From Marinactinospora thermotolerans DSM 45154 (lineage in GTDB: Bacteria > Actinomycetota > Actinomycetes > Streptosporangiales > Streptosporangiaceae): DNA of 64,000 nt. The notes under the pieces are model-generated. The model was not told where the DNA came from. It searched no databases and was given only the letters and a program-made list of their open reading frames with translations. How positions within the stretch are numbered: position 1 is the first letter of the stretch; the number at the start of each line of letters is the position of its first letter. Both the position numbers and the translations under genes were made by a program. Location of the stretch: the NCBI RefSeq assembly GCF_900167435.1, contig NZ_FUWS01000015.1, positions 1 through 64,000 of the forward strand. The letters run 5' to 3'. This document shows positions 37,822 to 46,604 of this stretch, in pieces.

Positions 37822-38319
37822 ATGGCCGGTCGAGGCCCCGCACCGAAGGTCCCCAACCGCCGAGCACGGCGCGACTCCGAGTCCGCCCCGCAGCCCCTTC
37901 TCCGTTTCGAGCACGTCGAGCCTCCAGAGCTGTCCGACTTCCGGCTGCACGACGAGGAGGAGTTGGTCGAGTACCAATGACCCGAGCGGACCCGGGAGTG
38001 GTGGGACCGGTGGCGCAATAGCGCCCAGACCGAGCACTTCTCCTCGACGGATTGGCAGTTTCTCCTCGACACCACTCTTCTCCACGACCGACTGTGCTCC
38101 GGGGAGACCACGGTGGCCGCCGAGCTGCGGCTGCGGGTCACCAAGTTCGGCGCGACGGTCGAGAACAGGGCGAGGTTGAGAATGCAGTTCGCCGCCGCGG
38201 ACGAGGCCGGCGCCAAACACCCCACCCCCGCTGGCAAGTCCGCGCGGGAACGGCGCGGTGCGCACATGGGGGTCGTCCGCGGCCTTCCCGCGAAGCCAAA
38301 GGACGCAGAGCGAGCTTGA
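37822..38319 (+). pseudogene. Phage terminase small subunit, one in-frame TGA
   Basis: 166 codons in a single frame from ATG (good ribosome site) to TGA, interrupted once at codon 53. Before it: MAGRGPAPKVPNRRARRDS and DEEELVEYQ. After it: PERTREWWDRWRNSAQ and STDWQFLLDTTLLHDRL, the usual core of actinophage small terminases. Relatives have tryptophan where the TGA is (Q-W-P-E-R/L-T), so TGG to TGA explains the stop. The rest is uninterrupted, so this lesion is probably recent. Confidence 0.8.
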
Positions 38320-38333
38320 CCAAGGGGTGATAG

Positions 38334-39420
38334 CCCATCCCCTGGAAGCCGAACGTCCCCGGCGAGGTCCCCACCCTCGGATACAGGTGATCGACTGGAT
38401 CGCCGAGATGCTCGCCGCCCCCGATCGGGCCCACTACCAGCCCTTCGTTCTGTACTCCGAGCAAGAGGACTTCATCTTGAAGTTCTACGAGCTCGATCCG
38501 CGCACCGGCCGTCGCCGGTACCGGCGCGCGGTGCTGTGCCGGCCCCGAGGGTGGGGCAAGAGCCCCTTGTTGGCGGCGATCCCGATCGTGGAGGCGCTCG
38601 CCCCGATCTACCCGGACGGGGGGACGCCGAAGGGCAGCCGGTCGGCAAACCGTGACCCGAGGTGCGCACGCCGTTGGTGCAGATCGCGGCGGTCTCCGAG
38701 ACGCAGACGAAGAACACCTGGTCACCACTGCTGGAGATGCTCCAGGGACCGGTACTGGACGCCTACCCCGGGCTGGAACCGCTGGAGGGTTCGTCAACCT
38801 GCCCAAAGCGGGCAGGATCGAGCCGATCACCAGCAGCGCGCGGACGATCAAGGGCAATCGGCCGATCTTCGCGGTCCTGGACCAGTCCGAGGAGTGGGTC
38901 CGCTCCAACCGCGGCACCAAGTTGGCCGAGACCATCCGGATCAACGCCGCGAAGACCGACGGGACCTTGCTGGAGTCCCCCAACACCTACGCCCTTGGTG
39001 AGGGCAGCGTCGCGGAGATGTCCGCGCGGGACTGGCACCGCATCCTCGAAGGTCGCGCCCTTGACAACGGAATGTTCTATGACATCCGCGAGGCCCCGCC
39101 GGACACCGGCCTCTACGACCATGACGAGCTCCGCCAGGCCCTGGCCTACGTCTACGGCGACAGCGCGGACGTCAACGGTGGCCACGTCGATCTGGATGCC
39201 CTGATCGGCACGATCATGGACTCCTCCACCGACCCGCAGACCGCGCGGGCGGACTTCCTCAACCAGGCCGCTCACGCCCGAACTCGTATCCATCCCAGCC
39301 TGAGTGGGGTGCGCGCCGACGCGAGAACCGCGCCCGGGCCGACGGTGACACGGTGAACGCCGGGGCTCGACGGCGCGATCCGCGACGACAGCACGGTGCC
39401 CGTCCGCGGATCACCCCTTG
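38334..39420 (+). pseudogene. Phage terminase large subunit, multiply frameshifted
   Basis: Recognisable pieces in successive frames: VIDWIAEMLAAPD and RRAVLCRPRGWGKSPLLAA (Walker A region); EVRTPLVQIAAVSETQTKN and LDAYPGLEPLEG; NRPIFAVLDQSEEWVRSN, YGDSADVNGGHVDLDAL; SQPEWGARRRENR; and LDGAIRDDSTV (nuclease-domain start). Frames go 2, 1, 0, 2, 0 by position modulo 3, so at least four indels; three are net single-base losses. In the second piece a TGA replaces the usual Trp of VGKP-W. The C-terminal nuclease domain is missing or scrambled. It directly follows the small subunit. Confidence 0.82.
39162..39191 (+). repeat. 30-bp direct repeat, copy 2
   Basis: Identical to 36486-36515. Here the repeat codes part of the large terminase (SADVNGGHVD), so this copy is the likely source and copy 1 a displaced duplicate. 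Confidence 0.9.
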
Positions 39421-39773
39421 CCACTGGCGGAGCAACCGGCACCGGATCATGATGGCCGCGGTGAGTTGGAGCAGTCCGCATTGATTGCCCACGCTCTCGG
39501 CATCCCCGCACGGCTGCACACCGGATGGGGCAGGAACACGCCGGAAACCTCTGTGGCCGTGTCCGCGGGGGCAGAGCTGTTCCGCCACCGCCCCGGACGG
39601 CTCTCGGTCATCCGCGCCCGCTACCGGGCCGACGCCGAAGCTACGAGCCTTTCGACTGGGCGTGCGTCCCCTTCGGGATGGAACACCCCACCTACCTTCA
39701 GCAGGTCTCCGAGCAGGCGTCGCGCCTCCCCCGGGTGCGGCGGGTCGTCGTGCCACAGCGGGGGCGGGGATGA
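39418..39773 (+). pseudogene. Broken unknown island gene overlapping the next by ATGA
   Basis: Two frames read as one protein after one lost base: SALIAHALGIPARLHTGWG and HRPGRLSVIRARYRADA in the first, then YEPFDWACVPFGMEHPTYL and SEQASRLPRVRRVVVPQ in the second, which stops at 39771-39773. The stop overlaps the ATG of the next gene (ATGA), as in a coupled operon. The 5' end is unclear and may merge with the terminase remnant. I do not recognise the family. Confidence 0.45.
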
Positions 39774-40054
39774 CGCTCGCCGCGATCCTGCGCGGCCTGA
39801 ACGCCGCCGGCAGCCCCTCCCCAGTGCTCGACGTGCGGGTCGGCGGCGACCCCACCCGGATCCTGAACCGGTACGCGCCCGGATGGGAGAACCGCGCCAG
39901 GCTCGTGGACGCCCAGGACGGCTTCGACACCGCAGCCGGCAACGCGCTCGGTGACCTGCGCCTGGATCCGCACTACGAGGCCAAGTCCCTGCCCTTCCTC
40001 CGGGAGGGCGACCTGCTGTGGGCGGTCGGCATCCGCGCCTCCGCCCTCACCTGA
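39770..40054 (+). CDS. Unknown island protein, 94 residues
   Basis: An intact frame from the ATG at 39770, overlapping the preceding stop. It is a soluble, charged protein (AILRGLNAAGSPSPVLDVR, GDPTRILNRYAPGWENRAR, LRLDPHYEAKSLPFLREGD) without cysteine or membrane segments. Coupling to the broken upstream gene suggests it belonged to a phage or plasmid operon. The function is unknown. Confidence 0.5.
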   Translation: MTLAAILRGLNAAGSPSPVLDVRVGGDPTRILNRYAPGWENRARLVDAQDGFDTAAGNALGDLRLDPHYEAKSLPFLREGDLLWAVGIRASALT

Positions 40055-40258
40055 AAGACGTTCCCGGCAGGCACCAGGAACACCCAACACCAGGCGGGGC
40101 GCAGCATCCTCGCCATCACCACACCGCCTGCGATCCCCGCCGGGCGACCAACGTGTCCTCCAGCGTGTGGCTCCACCACCCCCACTCCTCTCCCCGGGTG
40201 GATGTCGAGCCCGCTGGAGGACACCCCTCCCCTCGCCTGCGCCTAGGAGGACAGCCCC

Positions 40259-40563
40259 ATGAGCACGCCGCTGATCACCGTCGCCAACGCCGACGACGAC
40301 ACCCGCCGCCGCGCCGTCGAGGCCCTCATCACCAGGGCGTGCAGATCCAGGCCGCCATCCTTCATGACGAGGCCCCGGGCATCCCGAGTGCGCCCGGGCG
40401 TGACTTCGCCGGTGTGGTGCTCGGAACGGGACTCGCCGTGATCTTCGGCGCGCTGACCGTCTACCTGACCTACCTCGGCGGCCGGTGGATCGCCGCGACT
40501 GTCCTCAGCGCCCTGTTCAGCCTCGTCGGCCTGGTCGAAATCGTTGTCTCCCTCACCGAGTAG
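40259..40563 (+). pseudogene. Small two-helix membrane protein with one frameshift
   Basis: AGGAGG lies eight bases before the ATG. The first frame gives STPLITVANADDDTRRRAVEALIT; after a lost G in the GGG run near 40343 the second gives GVQIQAAILHDEAPG, then two helices (FAGVVLGTGLAVIFGALTVYL and WIAATVLSALFSLVGLVEIVV). The 305-base span is 2 modulo 3, as expected for one deletion. The second half is unspoiled, so the lesion is recent or an error. Function unknown. Confidence 0.6.
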
Positions 40564-40885
40564 GAGCCACGGCCGATGTTAACGAGCGTGAACATGTCAG
40601 TGATCCCGCCGCGATACGCGCTCCGACCACCGCTCTCGCCTCGACAACGGGCGCACATCCGGAGGAGACGGTGGGAAACCCCGGCAACGTGTAGTTGCGC
40701 AGGGGCCGTCGCGGACTCCGGTAGCCAGATGCTTAGCGCCTCCATGGCGTTGGTGAGGCTGCTGCGCTGCTGGGTTCGGCTGGCTCGGCTTGGTGTTGAC
40801 GGCCGCGAAAATGTCCGTGCGCAGACGCAGGAGACAGACGCGCAAAAGGCCCCGTGGTGAGGAAAGCGGAGCCCGGTACTGCGGT
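40564..40885. other. Non-coding gap
   Basis: 322 bases downstream of the small membrane gene and of the leftward SMR pair. An open frame at 40576-40860 has no recognisable domain or ribosome site, and I do not call it a gene. Confidence 0.4.
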
Positions 40886-41239
40886 TCAGCGGGTCGGGGT
40901 CTTGGCGGCCTCCTCGGGGGCGGTGGGCTTGAGGAGCTTGAGGCCCACCACACTGCCCACGATGCCGGCCAGCAGTGCCAGGCGCAGCGCCGTGGCCGGC
41001 TCCCCACCCGTGAGCATCGACCACGCCACCGTGAAGGCCGCCCCGAGCCCGGCCCAGACCGCGTAGGCGGTGCTCATGGGGATGCGCTTGGCCACGTAGG
41101 CGAGCGTGGCCATGCCCGGGATGAGCGCGGCGACGAAGACCAGCGACGGAACGAGCTTGGTAAAGCCCTCGCTCTGCCCCAGGGCGGTGGCCCACACCGC
41201 TTCCAGGAGGGCGCTGATGATGAGAACGAACCAGGCCAT
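40886..41239 (-). CDS. SMR-family efflux subunit (SugE/Gdx-like), second of pair
   Basis: 117 residues with four helices and the essential membrane glutamate at position 13 (MAWFVLIISALLEAVWA). MSTAYAVWAGLGAAFTV matches the SugE/Gdx subgroup, which exports guanidinium or quaternary ammonium compounds by proton exchange. A soluble tail (KPTAPEEAAKTPTR) is extra. Its ATG overlaps the stop of the first subunit (TAATG), so the two are translationally coupled and probably form a heteromeric pump. Confidence 0.9.
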   Translation of the reverse strand: MAWFVLIISALLEAVWATALGQSEGFTKLVPSLVFVAALIPGMATLAYVAKRIPMSTAYAVWAGLGAAFTVAWSMLTGGEPATALRLALLAGIVGSVVGLKLLKPTAPEEAAKTPTR

Positions 41240-41553
41240 TAGCCGACCACCTTCAAACCGATGATGCAGCCGATCAGGACGAGTAGGAGTCCGCCACGTC
41301 CCAGGGTCAGCTGCTCCTTGCCGCGCGCCACGGGGTAGAGCACGGTCAGAACCGCTCCGATGCCCACCCAGACCGCGTAGGCGGTTCCGGTCGGGATCGC
41401 CGTCATCGCGTAGGCGAGCCCGACCATGCTCAGGACCAGGGCGACGACGAACAGCACCGTGGGCCCCTTCTTCCTGAACCCCTGGCTGGCACCTATCGCG
41501 CTCGCCCACACCGCCTCCATCAGGCCCGATGCGACCAGCAGCACCCACGCCAT
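41239..41553 (-). CDS. SMR-family efflux subunit (SugE/Gdx-like), first of pair
   Basis: 104 residues, four helices, Glu13 in MAWVLLVASGLMEAVWA, and GTAYAVWVGIGAVLTVLYP. The length is typical of SMR proteins. A strong AGGGGG site precedes the ATG at 41553; the longer frame upstream runs through the operator. Being paired with a second, unequal SMR gene and a divergent TetR regulator resembles heteromeric SMR pumps such as YkkCD. Confidence 0.9.
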   Translation of the reverse strand: MAWVLLVASGLMEAVWASAIGASQGFRKKGPTVLFVVALVLSMVGLAYAMTAIPTGTAYAVWVGIGAVLTVLYPVARGKEQLTLGRGGLLLVLIGCIIGLKVVG

Positions 41554-41573
41554 GAATCCCCCTCCACGTTCCC

Positions 41574-41619
41574 GCACAGTTGTGCGACTATGTTCCACCC
41601 CATAGTCGCACAGTTGTGC
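41574..41619. promoter_or_regulatory. TetR operator of SMR pump
   Basis: TGTGCGACTATG, 8 bases, CATAGTCGCACA: a perfect 12-bp inverted repeat at 41581-41612. Two exact copies of GCACAGTTGTGC (41574-41585 and 41608-41619) overlap its ends. The site lies between the divergent SMR and TetR starts and covers both promoters, so it should mediate autoregulated repression. Confidence 0.85.
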
Positions 41620-41631
41620 CACAATAGGCAA

Positions 41632-42198
41632 ATGCCTCGATCTATGGACCTCCAAGCACGAGAACGCCAGGTCATCGAAGCCTCCTGGCGCGTCATCGCC
41701 CGCCAGGGGATGCGCGCCCTGACCGTCCGCAACATCGCCCAGGAGGCAGGACTGGCCCCCAGCTCCCTGCGCTACGCCTTCCCCACCCAGGACAGCGTGC
41801 GCGAGAAGTCCATCCGCGCCGTGCTGGAGCGACTACGCGAGCGCGTGGCCGCCATCGCGCCCGACTCGCCTTCCTGGGCCTGGCAGACCCTCCAGGAACT
41901 GCTGCCGCTGGACGACGAACGCCGTCTGGAGATGGAGGTCTCGCTCGCCCTGGGCACGGCGGCCGTCACCGACCCGCTGCTGGCTCCGCTGCGCGCCGAA
42001 CTCGACGCCGAGGTGTACAGCTTGTGTGAACGGGCCTGCGCCGCCCTGGGGTTGGAGCGGCCGGGGCTGGCGCGAGAGCTCCAGGCGCTCATCGACGGCC
42101 TGGCCCTGCACGTGGTTCTCGTTCCCGGCGACGACGGCCGGTGGACTCTGGAGGTGCTGCGGCTACGCCTCCAGGAACTGGGCGTGGCCTGCGACTGA
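41632..42198 (+). CDS. TetR-family repressor of SMR pump
   Basis: 188 residues. The N-terminal HTH (about residues 10-55) reads RQVIEASWRVIARQGMRAL then TVRNIAQEAGLAPSSLRYAF, the TetR pattern; the C-terminal ligand domain is variable as usual. The ATG at 41632 excludes operator sequence. Intact, unlike nearby phage genes, so the resistance cassette appears to be under selection. The inducing compound is unknown. Confidence 0.9.
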   Translation: MPRSMDLQARERQVIEASWRVIARQGMRALTVRNIAQEAGLAPSSLRYAFPTQDSVREKSIRAVLERLRERVAAIAPDSPSWAWQTLQELLPLDDERRLEMEVSLALGTAAVTDPLLAPLRAELDAEVYSLCERACAALGLERPGLARELQALIDGLALHVVLVPGDDGRWTLEVLRLRLQELGVACD

Positions 42199-42651
42199 AG
42201 ACGGCTCGCCCGTCTCGCCGGGCCGGGGCGCCGTTGCACACTCACAGGCTGCAGCCAGGTGCTCGGCTGGCCTTATCTTCGTATTTGGACCGCGCTCGAC
42301 CGCCACCAGGGCCACCCAGGAACAACCGGGCCGCTGACGCTGTGCCGCACACGTAGGTCATGGGATGCGGATCGGCGTGGTGACCGGACAGCAGCGGGCC
42401 GCAGCGGAGAGCACTGTTGAGCTGGTTCAGCCGTTCGGAGCAGAGGAGACCACATTCCTGGCAGCAGGCTGTTGGGGTTCGCCCAGCGCCGTGCGGCGTT
42501 GTCTGGGAGGCGTGCGCCGAGGGCCAGGCCGGGGCCAGGTTGGTCGCCCACGCCCTGAGAAGACGGAGCAACCGACGTGCAGGCCACTACGGACAGCGGT
42601 CGGGTACCGAAATCTCCCAGAGCGGACAACTATCCAACGTAACAAGCGGAG
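42199..42651. other. Non-coding gap before HNH remnant
   Basis: 453 bases without a supportable gene on either strand. Open frames have unlike composition and no domains. Nothing regulatory stands out. Confidence 0.4.
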
Positions 42652-42965
42652 ATGGTGGGCATCGCTACCGACTGGGAAGGCTCACGACACCGCGAGGAGC
42701 TCCCTCCGAACTGGCAAAGCTTGCGCGTCCACGTCATCGAACGCGACCACGGCCTGCGCCAGTGGCGCATGTCCGACGGCAGCATCTGCGCGGAGGCCGG
42801 CACAGACGTGGACCACATTCGCAACCGCGATGACCACCGCCTCCGTAACCTTCAACTGCTGTGCTCCTGGCACCACGCGACCGCAAGACCGCGAGGGAAA
42901 CCAACGCGGCGAAGCCATGCTTCTCACCACGCCGTCCATGTGAGGTCCACCCCGGCCTGCTCTGA
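42652..42965 (+). pseudogene. Phage HNH endonuclease with one frameshift
   Basis: The first frame contains WQSLRVHVIERDHGLRQWR, then GTDVDHIRNRDDHRLRNLQ and LLCSWHHA, the beta-beta-alpha metal HNH motif with DH, N and H. After one lost base near 42885 the sequence continues as RKTARETNAAKPCFSPRRP and ends VHPGLL, the usual C-terminus of small actinophage HNH proteins. The span of 314 bases is 2 modulo 3. Such enzymes lie next to terminases and nick DNA for packaging. The unshifted frame would give a wrong long tail to 43053. Confidence 0.75.
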
Positions 42966-43111
42966 CCCACGTAGGCACATGAGCGACTCACCCGAAATAC
43001 CCGCAGTGTGGCACACCCCAGAGTGCCCGCCCGAGGAAGTGGCGCTCCCCTAGGACCACAGAGCACGGGCGAAGTGCTACCGAACCCAGCACTCAGGGGT
43101 CTTAGCCAGAA

Positions 43112-43540
43112 CTAGGCCGCTGCGGTTTCACGAAAATCAAATTCCCCGTCCTTGAAGTCAGCACAGCGGTCGGAAGCACGCCCCAGCTCCCTGCCTCCAG
43201 CGTTGTAAACACGCACCTTCAGTTCCTTCTTCGAAATCGTGTCCTTATAGGTCCCCTCGATCCGAGGGACAGACCAGGATCCCGTGCTAGAGGTCCTCAC
43301 AGTCGTTTCATGAGAGGATCGAAGCTTCCCATTATCGAAAATCTCTCGAACGACTTCGACGTTGATGTTCCCGGGGTAGTCCACACCACTAGCGTTCACA
43401 TATAGAGTCTTCTTGCTATCGTCGCAGGTGATTGACGCCGAAGTCTCGGCAGCCCGCGCAACGCCCTGGAGGCCGAAGATAAGGGCAACAGCCATGGCGC
43501 TGATGACACAAGAGCGGAATGCCCCAGTCCGGAGGTTCAA
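43112..43540 (-). CDS. Small secreted protein
   Basis: 142 residues. The N-terminus is a classical Sec signal (basic start, then SCVISAMAVALIFGLQGVARA with cleavage after ARA-AE). The mature 110 residues contain beta-rich segments (SASITCDDSKKTLYVNA, GNINVEVVREIFDNGK, LKVRVYNAGG) and two cysteines that could pair. Its GC content is visibly lower than the core. It follows the winged-helix-like gene by 14 bases, so they form an operon. No family recognised. Confidence 0.65.
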   Translation of the reverse strand: MNLRTGAFRSCVISAMAVALIFGLQGVARAAETSASITCDDSKKTLYVNASGVDYPGNINVEVVREIFDNGKLRSSHETTVRTSSTGSWSVPRIEGTYKDTISKKELKVRVYNAGGRELGRASDRCADFKDGEFDFRETAAA

Positions 43541-43554
43541 GGCAGACTCCTAAT

Positions 43555-43893
43555 TCACTTTCCAAACAGTTTCTCGAAAGCGGTATCGAAGACACGAGAA
43601 GCCTCAGGTGACACAGAAATAAGCCCCTGATCATCAGCCAGCAGCGGGACATGACCATGGGCTTCTGAGTACTTGTTCACCCGGACAACATGACTTCTCA
43701 CATCCTCCTCGTGAGCACCTGTCGCCCGGGCAACATCAAGGACCGAGAGTTGTTCCCCAGGATGCTGACAGAGGTAACGCAACGTCCTCGCGGCAGGAGC
43801 CTTGAGGGTCTTCAAGAAAAGCTCCGCGTCTACGTCGTCAACCAGATCATGAGACCATGGGCGTGTCGGATCAGCGGCAGGGTTCTCTTCCAC
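43555..43893 (-). CDS. Small protein with winged-helix-like domain
   Basis: 112 residues. The middle part (ARTLRYLCQHPGEQLSVLD then VARATGAHEEDVRSHVVRVN) has the helix spacing of a winged-helix DNA-binding domain, followed by GHVPLLADDQGLISVSPEA. This resembles a short transcription regulator but no family is certain. It is upstream of, and close to, the small secreted gene. Lower GC than the core suggests acquisition. Confidence 0.55.
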   Translation of the reverse strand: MEENPAADPTRPWSHDLVDDVDAELFLKTLKAPAARTLRYLCQHPGEQLSVLDVARATGAHEEDVRSHVVRVNKYSEAHGHVPLLADDQGLISVSPEASRVFDTAFEKLFGK

Positions 43894-44162
43894 GGAAACT
43901 CATCTCCAAGAATCATTTGCGATCCCTTCCCCCAGTGTAGCGAAGCGCAAGCGATTCATGCCCGACGAGTCTTCAGGATGTTCCCACCAAAAGGGTCAAA
44001 CCAAGCATTCCATGAGCGCCCACCTCTGAGAGGGCGCCCCCTTCTCCCCCGAGAGGCCCCGGGAAAATGCCGCCGTCCGAATTTTGTACGGATCTGGGGA
44101 TTTTGAGGCTCCCGCACTGCTGAGCCCCGTTCAGAGACGCTTCACATCCTCCAGGGTCATGC

Positions 44163-44372
44163 TCACCGAGCTCCAGGACCTACGAGGCAAACGATCATCC
44201 CTGGTTCTGAACGGGACCAATACAGGAACACGAAAGCCGCGACAACGCCTATGAAAAGCGCGAGACCTTCGGTCAGGGCGCGCGACCTTTCCTTGCCTGG
44301 CTCACGCGCGAGCAGAACCCCGCACACAGCAACCAATGAGGCGGCCGAGGCGAAAGTGAGAAGTGTATGCAA
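44163..44372 (-). CDS. Possible small two-helix membrane protein
   Basis: 69 residues with two hydrophobic stretches (LLTFASAASLVAVCGVLLA and LALFIGVVAAFVFLYW) joined by a basic loop. It begins at TTG with no good ribosome site, which weakens the call. Composition matches its low-GC neighbours. Unknown function. Confidence 0.35.
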   Translation of the reverse strand: MHTLLTFASAASLVAVCGVLLAREPGKERSRALTEGLALFIGVVAAFVFLYWSRSEPGMIVCLVGPGAR

Positions 44373-44513
44373 TCGGCCCCGCGTTCCGCCAGACCCGCCT
44401 CCTACGTCGGTGCCGCTGTCGCGAAGAAGGCACGAGAAAGCACGTGCGCAACGATGCGGCGGTGGAACGCGCGGGGAGACCCGAGCACGCGCGGGCCCCG
44501 GGACGCACCCGCT

Positions 44514-44857
44514 TCACTGCGCCTCTCGTTTACGCCGAAGGCCCAGGGTCATGCTGGAAGCGCCCCAGAGCAGGAGCGTGATCACCATGCCGAGACGGGA
44601 CAGCGGGGGTTCTTCGGTGATGGTGTAGGTCTCGTCACCGACGACGACCTCCCAGGAGCACACCCGTCCGGGGGCAGCCAGGACCAGCTTCCCGTGCCAT
44701 ACAGGGAGCTGTCCGGTGTCAGGGGGCAGGCCAGGGAATCACTGGTGTACCACTCCAGCCCGAGGAGGGCGAGCCAGACCAGAGTCACGACCGACCACAG
44801 AACCGCCCAGCCGTTGAACAGGGAGGCAACCGACTTCTTTTCTTCAACGTTTTTCAC
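44514..44857 (-). pseudogene. Small two-helix membrane protein with one frameshift
   Basis: Frame one from the GTG at 44857 gives SLFNGWAVLWSVVTLVWLALL and SSLYGTG. After one lost base in the GGGA run near 44690 the other frame continues KLVLAAPGRVCSWEVVVGD, ETYTITEEPPLSRLG and a second helix LGMVITLLLWGASSMTLGL, ending with basic residues. The span is 344 bases (2 modulo 3). Function unknown. It lies in the low-GC stretch. Confidence 0.5.
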
Positions 44858-45009
44858 CGGAAGGTGCTACCACCACGGACGACGAAACAAACCATCCCTA
44901 CAGGAAAGTTCCTCCCCCCATCCACCACCCTCGAGTCACATATCTTGTATATGTTGACACGCGGAATGGATGAAGAAATTCCGGACCGGGTTTTCTGCGG
45001 GAGCCAGCG

Positions 45010-45730
45010 ATGGATTCCCGGACCCGGGAGAGAATACGGGAGGAGATCGGCGTGCTGGACGAGCCCCTCTCTCTCCGGATTGGTAGTCGGTACGCCTGGG
45101 GGGCAGAGTTCAAGCGCGGCAGGGCCGGCTCAACGAGCGGCGGAACTACTTCACCGGGGAACCTCCGCTTCCGGTACCGCCGAAAGGGGTGCGGGACCAG
45201 GAAAAGCGGTTCCAGGAGATCGCCCGGACGAACATCTGCGGCCTGATCGCCAACTCCAGTGTGAACCGGTTGGCGGTGACCGGCATCGCGGGCCCGGACG
45301 GGGAACCCGATGAGGCCGCGTGGACGTGGTGGAAGACCAACCGGCTCCCCGCCCGCCAGAAGCAGCTCTACCGGTCCGCGCTGTCGCAGTCGGTGGCCTA
45401 CGTCGTGGTCGGCCCGCACCCCCAGGACCCGCGCCGTCCCCTCATCACACTCGATCACGCGCGCAACGCCATCATCGAACGCGCCCCCGCGACCGGAGAT
45501 GCGGTGGCGTGCCCCGCCAGCTCAACCCCGTCGTGGTGGTGGACGCCGCCGTGAAAAAGAGCCTCGGCTACCCGTTGTCGGTGATCGCCGAGGACATGGG
45601 CGAGCCGCTGCCGCGGATCAAGCGGATCACCACCACGGCCGCCGCGGACCAGATGATCGCCGCCGCCCTCCGGAACCAGACCGGCGCCCCGGCAGCGCCG
45701 CAGCCGCCCACCAGGGTGACCGGTGAGTGA
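45010..45730 (+). pseudogene. Phage portal protein remnant with internal deletion
   Basis: Pieces of an SPP1-gp6-like portal: MDSRTRERIREEIGVLDE; then, one base shifted, RLNERRNYFTGEPPLP, EKRFQEIARTNICGLIANS, SVNRLAVTGIAGPDGEP and KQLYRSALSQSVAYVVVG; then, shifted again, a C-terminal piece SLGYPLSVIAEDMGEPLPR to the stop at 45730. Portals are normally about 450-500 residues; this span could code only about 240, so a central part of about 200 codons is missing. The last eight bases overlap the MuF-like start. Confidence 0.78.
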
Positions 45731-46290
45731 GGCAACGAACGGGCTCGTCACCGAATACGCCAACACCAGCCAGCGGCTCCGCACCATCCTTCTCCAGGTG
45801 CTCGCGGAGATCTTCGACGGACTCGGGGCGTGGCACACCCACGACATGGACGCCTTTCTCGAACAGGCCCTGCCGGTGGAGCGCCGCGCACGGGGCGATG
45901 GCGTCGCTCACCGACGCCGACCTAGCCCAGGCCCTCGCGGACCGGCTTGGCCTCGTTCCCACACCGCTCGGTATCGAGGCCGTGCCGGCTCCGCGCGGTG
46001 TCCCTGTGGAGAAGACGTACCGGCGACCGTTCGTGCAGGTGTGAGCCGACCTCGCCCAGGGCCGCCCCTCGCCGAGGCGATACAGGCCGGACAGGTCCGG
46101 CTCGCGTCCATCACGGCGACGGATCTCCAGCTCGTGCGCACCCACACCACCCGGGATGTCCTGGCAGAGGACGGGCGGATGGTCGGGTACGCGCGTGTCC
46201 CCAAGAGCGGGGAGACCTGCGCCCTGTGCTTGATCGCCTCGACGCAGACATATCGCAAGAAGGACCGGATGCCGATTCGAGTGGGCCTCC
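45723..46290 (+). pseudogene. Phage MuF-like head protein, frameshifted with in-frame TGA
   Basis: Starts at GTG 45723 as YANTSQRLRTILLQVLAEI and DMDAFLEQALPVE. The next frame has SLTDADLAQALADRLGLVP and VEKTYRRPFVQV followed by TGA and ADLAQGRP; relatives have Trp at the TGA (VW-A-L). The third frame continues PLAEAIQAGQVRLASITAT and RVPKSGETCALCLIASTQ. The order after portal is standard for head-morphogenesis proteins. At least two indels and one stop; the C-terminus is lost after MPI. Confidence 0.75.
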
Positions 46291-46604
46291 ACCGACAGAT
46301 GCGGCGGAGCTTGATGACACGGCGCTCACCGCGGGCGGGAACAGCGTGGTGAGTGATCCCGACGGCTGGAGACATCGGCCATGTCCGCCTGGCCATGTGC
46401 ACGGTAGCGGCTCGCCCGTTGTCCGGCGGTGCTGCGGCCTGCCCGTCTTCTACGTCGATACCGAAGGGTTGTCCGAGAACGGGGTGTTTCGCGAGTACCT
46501 GATCGAGGGGGCGCGCAGGTGACACCATCGTCCGTCAGGAAGCCATCCGATCCCCCACCGGCTACGGTGAGGGAGCCGTTATCACCGCTGCGGGAAGAGG
46601 TCCT
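46291..46604. other. Scrambled stretch after MuF remnant
   Basis: No intact gene. A short frame ends VFYVDTEGLSENGVFREYL at 46522 and may be the tail of a lost gene. The promoter of the NUDIX gene should lie near 46560. Confidence 0.4.

Noticed and set aside
40576-40860. 94-codon open frame between the small membrane gene and the SMR pair
   Set aside because: No ribosome site, odd composition and no recognisable family; left as non-coding.
42966-43053. Extension of the HNH frame to 43053
   Set aside because: The natural HNH C-terminus (RKTARE...HPGLL) is in the shifted frame and ends at 42965; the extension is read out of frame.
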